The position numbers and the translations under genes are program-made. Of a stretch of 5,105 bases of DNA, positions 1 to 5,105 are shown piece after piece. The notes below the pieces were generated by a model. That model ran no database searches and was not told where the DNA came from. It saw only the letters and a list, made by a program, of their open reading frames with translations. The first letter of the stretch is position 1; each line of letters starts with the position of its first letter. Origin of the DNA: Rhodospirillales bacterium (GTDB lineage: Bacteria > Pseudomonadota > Alphaproteobacteria > ATCC43930 > CGMCC-115725); the NCBI GenBank assembly GCA_015654725.1, contig JAATGI010000129.1, positions 1-5,105 of the forward strand, given 5' to 3'.

Positions 1-157
1 CCTCGCCTCGGCGATCGCCGCCGGCATCGCGCAAGGCCTCGCCATGCGCCCCGCCATCGAACGCGCGCATGCTTACGTTCAGGAGGCGATCCGCACCGCG
101 CCCGGCCTCGGCCAAGGCAAGGGGCCGCTCAACCATGCCCATCCCTTGGAGAAATAG
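1..157 (+). CDS. thiD: Hydroxymethylpyrimidine/phosphomethylpyrimidine kinase ThiD, C-terminal fragment
   Basis: This is the last 51 codons of a gene that begins before the window; the first whole codon is at 2 and the TAG stop is at 155-157. ThiD phosphorylates HMP and then HMP-phosphate with ATP in the cytoplasm, giving the pyrimidine half of thiamin. The fragment opens with [12 protein letters not shown], which matches the helix just after the conserved GTGC anion-hole loop of ThiD. It ends with the typical tail: [21 protein letters not shown] followed by a short end. The catalytic cysteine and the substrate pocket lie upstream and are not visible. No T-rich hairpin terminator follows, and the toxin-antitoxin control region begins within a few bases of the stop, so some read-through is possible. 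Another ribokinase-type kinase is a weaker alternative. Confidence 0.85.
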   Translation, partial: LASAIAAGIAQGLAMRPAIERAHAYVQEAIRTAPGLGQGKGPLNHAHPLEK

Positions 158-162
158 GCGAA

Positions 163-188
163 TGCTGTCATTGACAGCAATGCCGGCA
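163..188. promoter_or_regulatory. Probable antitoxin operator: inverted repeat plus third half-site
   Basis: TGCTGTCA (163-170) and TGACAGCA (172-179) form a perfect 8-base inverted repeat around a single T. A third octamer, TGCCGGCA (181-188), follows after one base, so three TGNNNNCA units recur every 9 bases. The repeat sits between the thiD stop and the antitoxin start and covers a TTGACA box, which is where a ribbon-helix-helix antitoxin would bind to repress its own operon. From memory, the gonococcal FitAB operator uses TGCTATCA half-sites, which differ from the first unit here at one position but are spaced 12 bases apart. Binding is inferred and not shown. Confidence 0.6.
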
Positions 189-199
189 CGAGCCATTTT
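171..199 (+). promoter_or_regulatory. Candidate promoter of the toxin-antitoxin operon
   Basis: A perfect -35 hexamer TTGACA (171-176) is followed after 17 bases by CATTTT (194-199). This matches TATAAT at three positions, including the important second and last ones. Transcription would start at about 206, which is the A of the antitoxin ATG, so the message could have no leader. The -35 box lies inside the inverted repeat, which fits autorepression. The weak -10 is the main doubt. Confidence 0.5.
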
Positions 200-205
200 A
201 TCGCC

Positions 206-454
206 ATGCCGACGCTAACGATTCGAAATATTGGCAAAACAGTGAAGGAGCGGCTGCGGGTGCGCGCGGCGCGTCACGGCCATTCCATGGAAGCCGAACT
301 GCGATCCATTTTGAGAGACGCGTTGCGCGAGGAACGCGACGGCGAACCGAATTTGGCGGAGGCCATCCGACGGCGCTTCGCGCCTCTGGGCGGCGTGGAG
401 CTTGAATCGCATCCGCCGGTACGGGTTGGCGAGCCGCCCTCGTTCGATCCGTGA
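206..454 (+). CDS. vapB: FitA/VapB-type ribbon-helix-helix antitoxin
   Basis: This 82-residue protein is the likely antitoxin of a type II toxin-antitoxin pair. It would bind and block the PIN toxin encoded next and repress their shared promoter. Residues 1-42 look like a FitA-type ribbon-helix-helix DNA-binding domain: a short strand (TLTIRN, 3-8), a first helix rich in Arg/Lys, the turn HGHSMEAELR (24-33), then a second helix. Residues 48-82 have the composition expected of a toxin-wrapping tail, with one helix (about 49-58) and an extended Pro-rich end; R73 could be the arginine that enters the toxin active site, as described for FitA. ATG 206 is the only credible start, because there is no ATG, GTG or TTG in frame back to the stop at 155. 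No Shine-Dalgarno is visible before it. It overlaps the toxin gene by 4 bases. Confidence 0.85.
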   Translation: MPTLTIRNIGKTVKERLRVRAARHGHSMEAELRSILRDALREERDGEPNLAEAIRRRFAPLGGVELESHPPVRVGEPPSFDP

Positions 455-873
455 TTGTTCTCGATACCAACGTCATCTCCGAACTCATGCGTCCGGAGCC
501 AAATCCCGATGTGCTGGCTTGGGCGGCGAGGCAGCCGCGCACCGAGCTCTATACAACCGACATCAATCGGGCCGAGATTCTCTACGGCATCGCCGCATTG
601 CCCGAGGGCCGCCGCCGTCGAGTGCTGGCCGCCGCCGCCGAAGGGATGTTCGCCGAGGATTTCGCCGGACGGATCCTTGCGTTCGGGGCCTCGGCGGCCG
701 CGCATTACCCCACGATCGTGCAGGCGCGCCGGCGGATCGGCAACCCGATTGAAGGGTTCGATGCTCTCATCGCCGCGACCGCTCTGGCCGAGGGCGCCAG
801 CGTCGCAACGCGCGATATCGCCGGCTTTGCCGACTGCGGCGTCACCGTGATCGACCCTTGGAGCGCGCGGTGA
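451..873 (+). CDS. vapC: FitB/VapC-family PIN-domain toxin ribonuclease
   Basis: This 140-residue protein has the usual FitB/VapC length and is probably a magnesium-dependent endoribonuclease held inactive by the upstream antitoxin. PIN-domain acidic residues are all in place: D5 in LDTNVISE, E42 in NRAEILYGIA, D104 in GFDALIAATA and D122 in ATRDIAGF. The ending, GFADCGVTVIDPW, is typical of the FitB branch, so the active site looks intact. RNA targets cannot be read from the sequence. The GTG start at 451 lies in a GTGA overlap with the antitoxin stop; no good ribosome site precedes it. Translation therefore probably depends on ribosomes finishing the antitoxin, which would keep antitoxin in excess. 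The last codons overlap the next gene in the same manner. Confidence 0.9.
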   Translation: MIVLDTNVISELMRPEPNPDVLAWAARQPRTELYTTDINRAEILYGIAALPEGRRRRVLAAAAEGMFAEDFAGRILAFGASAAAHYPTIVQARRRIGNPIEGFDALIAATALAEGASVATRDIAGFADCGVTVIDPWSAR

Positions 874-1655
874 GGATTCCGCTTTATCAGGTCGACGCTT
901 TCACCGCGAAGCCGTTCGCGGGCAATCCGGCGGCGGTGTGTCCGCTTGAAACCTGGCTCGATGACGCGACCATGCAAGCCATCGCGGCCGAGAACAATCT
1001 CGCCGAGACCGCGTTCTTCGTGGCCGACGGCGACGATTTCGATTTGCGCTGGTTCACGCCCCGGATCGAGGTCGATCTATGCGGCCACGCCACGCTGGCG
1101 GCGGCCTGGGTGTTGTTCAACCGGTTCGACTGGCGGCTCTCCGGGGTCGATTTCCGCACCCGTTCCGGCACGCTGACGGTGACGCGCGACGGCGACCGGC
1201 TGGCGATGGATTTCCCGTCGCGCGCGCCGGTGCTCGTGCCGGGGATCGATGCCGTGGCCGCGGCGCTGGGCGCCATACCGAAGGAATTGCTGGCCGCCCG
1301 CGACGCGGTCGCGCTGTTCGGCGGCGAAGCGGAAGTACGGGCGCTCAAGCCCGATTTCGCCAAGATCGCGGCACTCGATTATTTCGCGGTGATCGCGACG
1401 GCACCCGGCGATGACGGCGACGCCGATTTCGTGTCGCGCTTTTTCGCGCCCAAGGCCGGGGTGCCCGAAGACCCGGTCACCGGCTCGGCGCATTGCACCC
1501 TGATCCCGTTTTGGGCGGCGCGCCTCGGCAAGACCAAGCTGTTCGCGCGTCAGGTTTCGGCGCGCGGCGGCGAGATCTGGTGCGAGCATCGCGGCGGTCG
1601 CGTTACCATCGCCGGGTATTGCGTGCCGGTGATCGAGGGCTCGATCGACTTTTAA
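870..1655 (+). CDS. PhzF family phenazine-biosynthesis-like isomerase/epimerase
   Basis: This 261-residue protein belongs to the PhzF/diaminopimelate-epimerase-fold family. Visible marks are YQVDAFT (6-12), GNPAAVCPL (18-26), NLAETAFF (43-50) with the expected general acid/base E46, DLCGHATLA (69-77) with H73, and GVPEDPVTGSAH (197-208) with D201. True PhzF isomerises a dihydroxyanthranilate in phenazine synthesis, but no other phz gene is present. Most family members have unknown substrates, so a phenazine role is not claimed. GTG 870 is chosen as start because it overlaps the toxin stop in GTGA, follows a GGAG ribosome site (860-863) by 6 bases, and gives the family-typical N-terminus MRIPLYQ. 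A TTG at 858 would add four residues but falls on that ribosome site. The gene is probably co-transcribed with the toxin-antitoxin pair. Confidence 0.88.
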   Translation: MRIPLYQVDAFTAKPFAGNPAAVCPLETWLDDATMQAIAAENNLAETAFFVADGDDFDLRWFTPRIEVDLCGHATLAAAWVLFNRFDWRLSGVDFRTRSGTLTVTRDGDRLAMDFPSRAPVLVPGIDAVAAALGAIPKELLAARDAVALFGGEAEVRALKPDFAKIAALDYFAVIATAPGDDGDADFVSRFFAPKAGVPEDPVTGSAHCTLIPFWAARLGKTKLFARQVSARGGEIWCEHRGGRVTIAGYCVPVIEGSIDF

Positions 1656-2566
1656 CGCGCCGTGGCGGCGTGAATCTCGGCGATGTACCCGCCGGGGAAA
1701 AGGATCATGGCGCCGTTACGCCCGTCAGCCTGATAAGGACCAGCGAGAATCGCCGCGCCGGCGGCCTGCGCCTTGGCCAGCGTCGCGGCGAGGTCCACGA
1801 CCTCATAGCCTGTCAGCTCATGCCCCCAGGGATAAGGCAGATGACCGTCGGTCACCAGCACGGTCATTTTGCCGAACAAGGATTCGACGCGCACGCGGCG
1901 ATAGGTGTCGTTGGGGCGGCCGATCTCGGCGCCGGGCGCTTGCCGCTCGTCGGCCACGATCTTGCCGTGCGCGAACGTCACGAAGCGCTTGGCGAAATCG
2001 TCCGCCGTGTCGGGCGACAGATAGACCCGGTTTTCCGGCACGGTCGCGAGTGGCGGATAGGATGGCGCCGTGGTGTGCCAGTAAAGCTGCATATTCACGC
2101 CGCCTGGCCACTCGATCACGGCGTCGCGGCCGATCGGGTCGTCGAACGGCGCCACGATCACCGCCGCGCCCGCCGCCCGCGCCGCTCGGATCGCGCCGTC
2201 GAGATTCGTCACCAGATAGCCGGTTCGCTCTTGGCCGAACGGATAAGGGACGGGAGTCGTATATCCGAACACGGAGAACGAGCCGGCCGGAGTCAGGATG
2301 GCCCGCGACCAGGCGCGGCTCGGCGTCGGCGTGACGGTGGTCGCGACCTTCTTGCTGGTCGTGCCGCCGAAGGTGGCGAGGATGGCGGCGACGAACGGGT
2401 CGAAATCCTCGGCCGCGACATAGACATGGGTGGTGCCGTATTGCGGGCCGACCGCGACACTGTCGCCGGGCGGCGGGTCCGCGGCGAAGGCACGCGGCAA
2501 CGGCGTGAATGCGCCGATACAAGCGGCCAGCGCTAAGACGGCGATAAACGATCGGGATCGGTCCAT
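1652..2566 (-). CDS. Exported tandem VOC (glyoxalase-fold) domain protein
   Basis: This is a 304-residue protein with a clear Sec signal peptide: MDRSR, a hydrophobic stretch (about 7-20) and a likely cut after AFA-28. It probably acts in the periplasm or outside the cell. The mature part holds two VOC domains, about 43-165 and 176-301. They share an internal repeat, PYPFGQERTGYLV (107-119) against PYPWGHELTGYEV (244-256), each followed by a helix with AAGAA and then a WPGG or FPGG turn. Of the usual metal-ligand positions, only H47 and E298 look right; Y117, Q160, R180 and Y254 stand in the others. The enzyme activity, if any, is unknown. ATG 2566 is chosen because it starts the signal peptide and lies 10 bases after the thioesterase stop; an ATG at 2644 would bury the signal. 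No ribosome site is evident, so coupling to the gene before it is likely. Confidence 0.8.
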   Translation of the reverse strand: MDRSRSFIAVLALAACIGAFTPLPRAFAADPPPGDSVAVGPQYGTTHVYVAAEDFDPFVAAILATFGGTTSKKVATTVTPTPSRAWSRAILTPAGSFSVFGYTTPVPYPFGQERTGYLVTNLDGAIRAARAAGAAVIVAPFDDPIGRDAVIEWPGGVNMQLYWHTTAPSYPPLATVPENRVYLSPDTADDFAKRFVTFAHGKIVADERQAPGAEIGRPNDTYRRVRVESLFGKMTVLVTDGHLPYPWGHELTGYEVVDLAATLAKAQAAGAAILAGPYQADGRNGAMILFPGGYIAEIHAATAR

Positions 2567-2576
2567 GCGCCGGAGC

Positions 2577-3056
2577 TTATGGCCTCGCTTCCATGATGAG
2601 GCAAGTCTCGGAGCCGTGCGCGAGCAGGGTACCGGTGGCGACATCGATCAGCTTGCCCTCCGAGGTCGCGATCCTGCCGCCGAAATGCAGCAGCGTTCCC
2701 TCGCAGCGCACGCGCGCGATTTTCGGTGTCACCGCGCGGACGAAATTCACCTTCATCTCGACGGTGGTGTAAATCTGGCCGGCGGCGAGGCGGGTATGAA
2801 CCGCGCAGGCCATGGCGGAATCCAAAATCGCCGCGGTCCAGCCGCCATGCACGGTGCCGAGCGGATTGACGAAGCGCTCCGACGGTTCGCCCGCGAACAC
2901 GGCGCGGCCCTCGGCGACCTCGATCAAATAAATGCCGGTCGTGACGCTGAAGGGCGGCGGCGGCAACTCGCCGGCGATCAGGCGGCGAAAAATCTCCAGG
3001 CCGGAAAGAGTGCCGAGCAATTCGCGCGGCACGGGGCCAGCGGCCATATCGTTCAT
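2577..3056 (-). CDS. PaaI-family hotdog-fold thioesterase
   Basis: This 159-residue cytoplasmic protein is a probable acyl-CoA thioesterase of the PaaI/YdiI-like hotdog family. The core motif is NPLGTVHGGWTAAILDSAMA (64-83), with N64, the HGG turn at 70-72 and the likely catalytic D79 on the central helix. The strand MKVNFVRAVT (101-110) and the downstream GRIATSEGKLIDVATGTLL region complete the fold as expected. Length is at the upper end of the usual 130-160. No signal peptide is present. ATG 3056 is preferred because GGAGAG (complement of 3065-3070) sits 8 bases before it; an in-frame ATG at 3047 is possible. It is first in a leftward pair with the VOC gene. The substrate cannot be told from the sequence, and hydroxyphenylacetyl-CoA activity should not be assumed since no paa genes are near. 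Confidence 0.88.
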   Translation of the reverse strand: MNDMAAGPVPRELLGTLSGLEIFRRLIAGELPPPPFSVTTGIYLIEVAEGRAVFAGEPSERFVNPLGTVHGGWTAAILDSAMACAVHTRLAAGQIYTTVEMKVNFVRAVTPKIARVRCEGTLLHFGGRIATSEGKLIDVATGTLLAHGSETCLIMEARP

Positions 3057-3088
3057 GACGGTATCTCTCCGATAGCAGCTCCGGCGCT

Positions 3089-3118
3089 ATTATCATGCAA
3101 GAGCCGGACAAACGTCAT
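3089..3118 (-). promoter_or_regulatory. Candidate promoter for the thioesterase-VOC pair
   Basis: Read on the minus strand, GATAAT (3094 to 3089) matches the -10 consensus at five of six positions. ATGACG (3118 to 3113) lies 18 bases before it and matches TTGACA at four. Transcription would start near 3082, leaving a leader of about 25 bases that holds the GGAGAG ribosome site of the thioesterase. Placement and spacing fit well, but it rests on hexamer matches alone. Confidence 0.5.
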
Positions 3119-3149
3119 CGCGGCTCCGGGGCGCGTCCATACGCCGCTG

Positions 3150-3178
3150 TTGACGCGGCTTATGCCTCTCTCTAGGTT
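3150..3178 (+). promoter_or_regulatory. Candidate promoter for serC-serA
   Basis: TTGACG (3150-3155) matches the -35 consensus at five of six positions. TAGGTT (3173-3178), 17 bases later, keeps the first two and the last bases of TATAAT. Transcription would start near 3185, giving a leader of about 50 bases before serC. The leftward promoter starts about 30 bases away, so the two are back to back and share about 180 bases. Confidence 0.5.
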
Positions 3179-3190
3179 CGCGCGCGGGAC

Positions 3191-3235
3191 ACGGCCCCCC
3201 AACGGGTCGCAACTATTCTGGAAGGAATAGCCGTC
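3191..3235 (+). promoter_or_regulatory. Structured serC leader, candidate serC RNA motif
   Basis: The serC leader can fold right up to the start codon. CTATTC (3213-3218) pairs with GAATAG (3225-3230); a U-G pair (3219 with 3224) could close a GGAA tetraloop (3220-3223), which is of GNRA type. ACGG (3191-3194) can pair with CCGT (3231-3234) to enclose this hairpin, and a weak CCC/GGG stem (3198-3200 with 3204-3206) may form between. The Shine-Dalgarno GGAAGGA (3220-3226) lies in the loop and right arm, so folding would limit ribosome access. A conserved 'serC' RNA motif is known upstream of serC in Alphaproteobacteria; identity with it is inferred from position and shape, not from an alignment. 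Confidence 0.45.
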
Positions 3236-4393
3236 ATGAAGCCGAACCTTCGGCCCCGCAATCCTAATTTTTCCTCTGGTCCTTGCGCCAAGCGTCCCGG
3301 TTGGACGCCCGACGCGCTCAAGGCCGCGCTCACCGGCCGCTCGCATCGGGCCAAGGTCGGCAAGGCGCGCCTGCAGGAGGTCTGCGACCGCTCCCGGACC
3401 CTGCTCGGCATCCCGAAGGATTATCGCCTCGGCATCGTGCCCGCCTCCGACACCGGCGCGGTCGAGATGGCGCTGTGGTCGCTTCTGGGCGCGCGCCCGG
3501 TCGATGTCCTGACCTGGGAGAGTTTCGGCGAGGGCTGGGCGACCGACGTCGCGAAGCAATTGAAGCTCAAGGACGCGCGCATCATGGCGGCGCCCTATGG
3601 CAAGCTGCCCGATCTGCGTAGCGTCGATTGGCGGCACGACGTGGTGTTTCCGTGGAACGGCACCACCTCGGGCGCGCGGGTGCCGAACGGCGATTGGATC
3701 GACGCCGACCGCGAGGGCTTGGCGATTTGCGACGCTACCTCCGCCGTGTTCGCGATGGAGCTGCCCTGGGACAAGCTCGATGTCGTGACCTGGTCGTGGC
3801 AGAAGGTGCTGGGCGGCGAGGCGGCGCATGGCATGCTGGCACTCAGCCCCCGCGCGGTGGCACGGCTCGAAAGCTATACCCCGCCCTGGCCGCTGCCGAA
3901 AATTTTCCGCATGACCTCGAAGGGCAAGCTCAACGAGGGCATCTTTAAGGCCGAGACCATCAACACGCCCTCGATGCTGGCGGTGGAAGACGCGATCGAT
4001 GGGCTGAAATGGGCGCAATCAATCGGCGGCCAGGCGGCGCTGCAAATGCGCAGCCAGGCCAATCTCGCCGCCGTCGCGCGCTGGGTCGAGCGCGCCTCCT
4101 GGATCGATTTCCTGGTGACGGACGCGGCCATCCGCTCCTGGACCTCGGTCTGTCTCAAGATCGTCGATGACTGGTTCATCCGCTTGCCGGAGGAAACCCA
4201 GCGCGACGAGTTGAAACGGATGGAAGCGCTCCTCGACAAGGAAGGCGTCGCCTACGATTTCATCGGCCATCGCGACGCGCCGCCGGGCCTGCGCCTGTGG
4301 TGCGGCGCCACGGTCGAGACCAGCGATGTCGAAGCGGTGCTGCCCTGGCTCGATTGGGCCTATGGCGAATTGCGCCGCGCCGCCGCGGCGTGA
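3236..4393 (+). CDS. serC: Phosphoserine aminotransferase (alphaproteobacterial/archaeal-type class)
   Basis: This 385-residue PLP enzyme moves the amino group of glutamate to 3-phosphohydroxypyruvate, making O-phosphoserine, step two of serine synthesis; it may also serve pyridoxal phosphate synthesis. The N-terminus [15 protein letters not shown] (9-23) and SHR (36-38) are substrate-loop marks of this class. The cofactor region shows [14 protein letters not shown] (165-178), with D166 expected to bind the pyridine nitrogen, and [15 protein letters not shown] (186-200), with K190 the Schiff-base lysine. NTPS (243-246) closes the active site. Length fits this class, which is longer than the roughly 360-residue E. 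coli enzyme. ATG 3236 follows AAGGA (3222-3226) by 9 bases. serA starts 10 bases after the stop, so the two form an operon. Confidence 0.95.
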   Translation: MKPNLRPRNPNFSSGPCAKRPGWTPDALKAALTGRSHRAKVGKARLQEVCDRSRTLLGIPKDYRLGIVPASDTGAVEMALWSLLGARPVDVLTWESFGEGWATDVAKQLKLKDARIMAAPYGKLPDLRSVDWRHDVVFPWNGTTSGARVPNGDWIDADREGLAICDATSAVFAMELPWDKLDVVTWSWQKVLGGEAAHGMLALSPRAVARLESYTPPWPLPKIFRMTSKGKLNEGIFKAETINTPSMLAVEDAIDGLKWAQSIGGQAALQMRSQANLAAVARWVERASWIDFLVTDAAIRSWTSVCLKIVDDWFIRLPEETQRDELKRMEALLDKEGVAYDFIGHRDAPPGLRLWCGATVETSDVEAVLPWLDWAYGELRRAAAA

Positions 4394-4403
4394 GGGCCGG
4401 GCC

Positions 4404-5105
4404 ATGCCGAAAGTCCTGATCGCCGACGCGCTCTCCCCGCGCGCCGTGGAAATTTTTCGCGACCGCGGCATCGAGGTCGAGGTCAAGGTCGGCTTGGCCC
4501 CGGCGGAATTGAAGGAAATTATCGGCGGCTTCGACGGCCTCGCCGTGCGCTCCGCCACCAAGCTGACGAAGCCGATCATCGAGGCGGCGACCCGGCTCAA
4601 GGTGATCGGTCGCGCCGGCATCGGCGTCGACACCATCGACGTGCCCGCAGCGACGCAGCGCGGCATCGTGGTGATGAACACGCCGTTCGGCAATTCCATC
4701 ACCACCGCCGAACACGCCATCGCCATGATGTTCGCGCTCGCCCGCGACATTCCCTCGGCCGACCGCTCGACCCAGGCCGGCAAATGGGAAAAATCGCGCT
4801 TCATGGGCGTCGAGCTTTACGGCAAGACGCTCGGCATCATCGGCTGCGGAAACATCGGCTCCATCGTGGCCGACCGCGCGTTGGGCCTCAAGATGAAGGT
4901 CGTCGCTTACGATCCGTTCCTGTCCGCGGAGCGCGCGCTCACGCTGGGCGTCGATAAGGTCGAGCTCGACGAGCTATTCGCGCGGGCCGATTTCATCACG
5001 CTGCACACGCCCCTGACCGACCAGACGCGCGCCATCGTCAACGCGGCCGCCATCGCCAAGATGAAAAAGGGCGTGCGCATTATCAATTGCGCGCGCGGTG
5101 GCCTC
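4404..5105 (+). CDS. serA: D-3-phosphoglycerate dehydrogenase, N-terminal part (runs off the window)
   Basis: The first 234 codons are present; the gene continues beyond the edge. The enzyme oxidises 3-phosphoglycerate to 3-phosphohydroxypyruvate with NAD+, the first and usually feedback-controlled step of serine synthesis, and feeds SerC. Residues 1-98 form the start of the substrate domain, with VRSATKLT (48-55) and GRAGIGVDTIDV (69-80). The nucleotide domain shows GIIGCGNIG (144-152), with the G147-x-G149-xx-G152 fingerprint and D170 in VAYDPF to select NAD over NADP. INCARGGL (227-234) brings the expected catalytic arginine R231 just before the edge. The catalytic Glu and His and any ASB or ACT regulatory domains are out of view, so serine sensitivity cannot be judged. 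An AGGG ribosome site (4393-4396) begins at the last base of the serC stop, suggesting translational coupling. Confidence 0.95.
   Translation, partial: MPKVLIADALSPRAVEIFRDRGIEVEVKVGLAPAELKEIIGGFDGLAVRSATKLTKPIIEAATRLKVIGRAGIGVDTIDVPAATQRGIVVMNTPFGNSITTAEHAIAMMFALARDIPSADRSTQAGKWEKSRFMGVELYGKTLGIIGCGNIGSIVADRALGLKMKVVAYDPFLSAERALTLGVDKVELDELFARADFITLHTPLTDQTRAIVNAAAIAKMKKGVRIINCARGGL

Noticed and set aside
163..179. Hairpin TGCTGTC-ATT-GACAGCA as an intrinsic terminator for thiD
   Set aside because: The stem is only 7 base pairs and no T tract follows. Overlap with a TTGACA box and position before an antitoxin make an operator the better reading.
607..642. GCC/CCG triplet runs inside the toxin gene
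   Set aside because: They encode an Arg/Ala-rich helix between the PIN catalytic residues, which is usual for this family; not a repeat element.
858..860. TTG at 858 as the PhzF start
   Set aside because: It lies on the GGAG ribosome site that serves GTG 870, and the extra residues MERA do not look like the family N-terminus.
1493..2536. Long rightward reading frame of 347 codons opposite the VOC gene
   Set aside because: Its product is Arg/Gly-rich with no recognisable motif. The opposite strand encodes a signal peptide and two VOC domains, so this is a shadow caused by high GC.
3071..3077. TGCTATC on the minus strand, resembling a FitA half-site, in the thioesterase leader
   Set aside because: There is no inverted partner nearby, and a 7-base match in this region may well be chance.
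3078..3134. Short direct repeat GCTCCGG(GG)CGC at 3078-3087 and 3123-3134
   Set aside because: It is imperfect and GC-rich; such matches are common in DNA of this composition, and no regulator site is recognised.
2430..3230. Rightward reading frame of 266 codons opposite the thioesterase
   Set aside because: It runs antisense through a well-conserved hotdog gene and the divergent promoter region, and no protein family is recognisable.
3053..4018. Leftward reading frame of 321 codons opposite serC
   Set aside because: It is antisense to a strongly conserved serC and its translation is His/Arg/Gly-rich low complexity, as expected of a GC-rich shadow.
1..5105. CRISPR array, tRNA, rRNA or insertion sequence
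   Set aside because: No spaced direct repeats, cloverleaf-like sequence, transposase motifs or terminal inverted repeats were seen anywhere in the window.

Overview
The window is GC-rich, densely packed bacterial chromosome, most likely from an alphaproteobacterium. Three things suggest this. The phosphoserine aminotransferase is of the alphaproteobacterial/archaeal-type class, it is followed directly by serA, and its leader could carry the structured serC element described for that class. This assignment is inference from gene content; nothing here identifies a genus.

Layout. At 1-157 is the C-terminal tail of thiD (thiamin pyrimidine kinase), reading rightward. At 163-205 is a compact control region with a perfect inverted repeat overlapping a promoter. 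It is followed by a three-gene rightward unit joined by GTGA overlaps: a FitA/VapB-type antitoxin (206-454), a FitB/VapC-type PIN-domain toxin (451-873) and a PhzF-family isomerase-like protein (870-1655). This unit converges on a leftward pair, and the two opposing stop codons share one TTAA. The leftward pair is a PaaI-type hotdog thioesterase (3056-2577) followed after 10 bases by an exported two-domain VOC protein (2566-1652). A divergent intergenic region (3057-3235) holds a promoter candidate for each direction and a foldable serC leader. Rightward from it run serC (3236-4393) and the first 234 codons of serA (4404 to the window end).

How the genes work together. serA and serC encode the first two steps of the phosphorylated serine pathway: 3-phosphoglycerate to 3-phosphohydroxypyruvate to O-phosphoserine. 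They are almost certainly co-transcribed, with the serA ribosome site lying over the serC stop. The antitoxin and toxin form a type II module that probably represses itself through the upstream repeat; PhzF seems to have been captured into that transcript. The thioesterase and VOC protein are co-oriented and probably one operon, but their shared purpose is unknown.

The core genes are ordinary. The points most worth a second look are the array of 8-base operator-like units in front of the toxin-antitoxin genes, the possibly leaderless antitoxin message, the coupling of PhzF to the toxin, the serC leader fold that holds the Shine-Dalgarno, and the VOC protein that lacks most of the usual metal ligands. 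I saw no clear evidence of a wholly new system.
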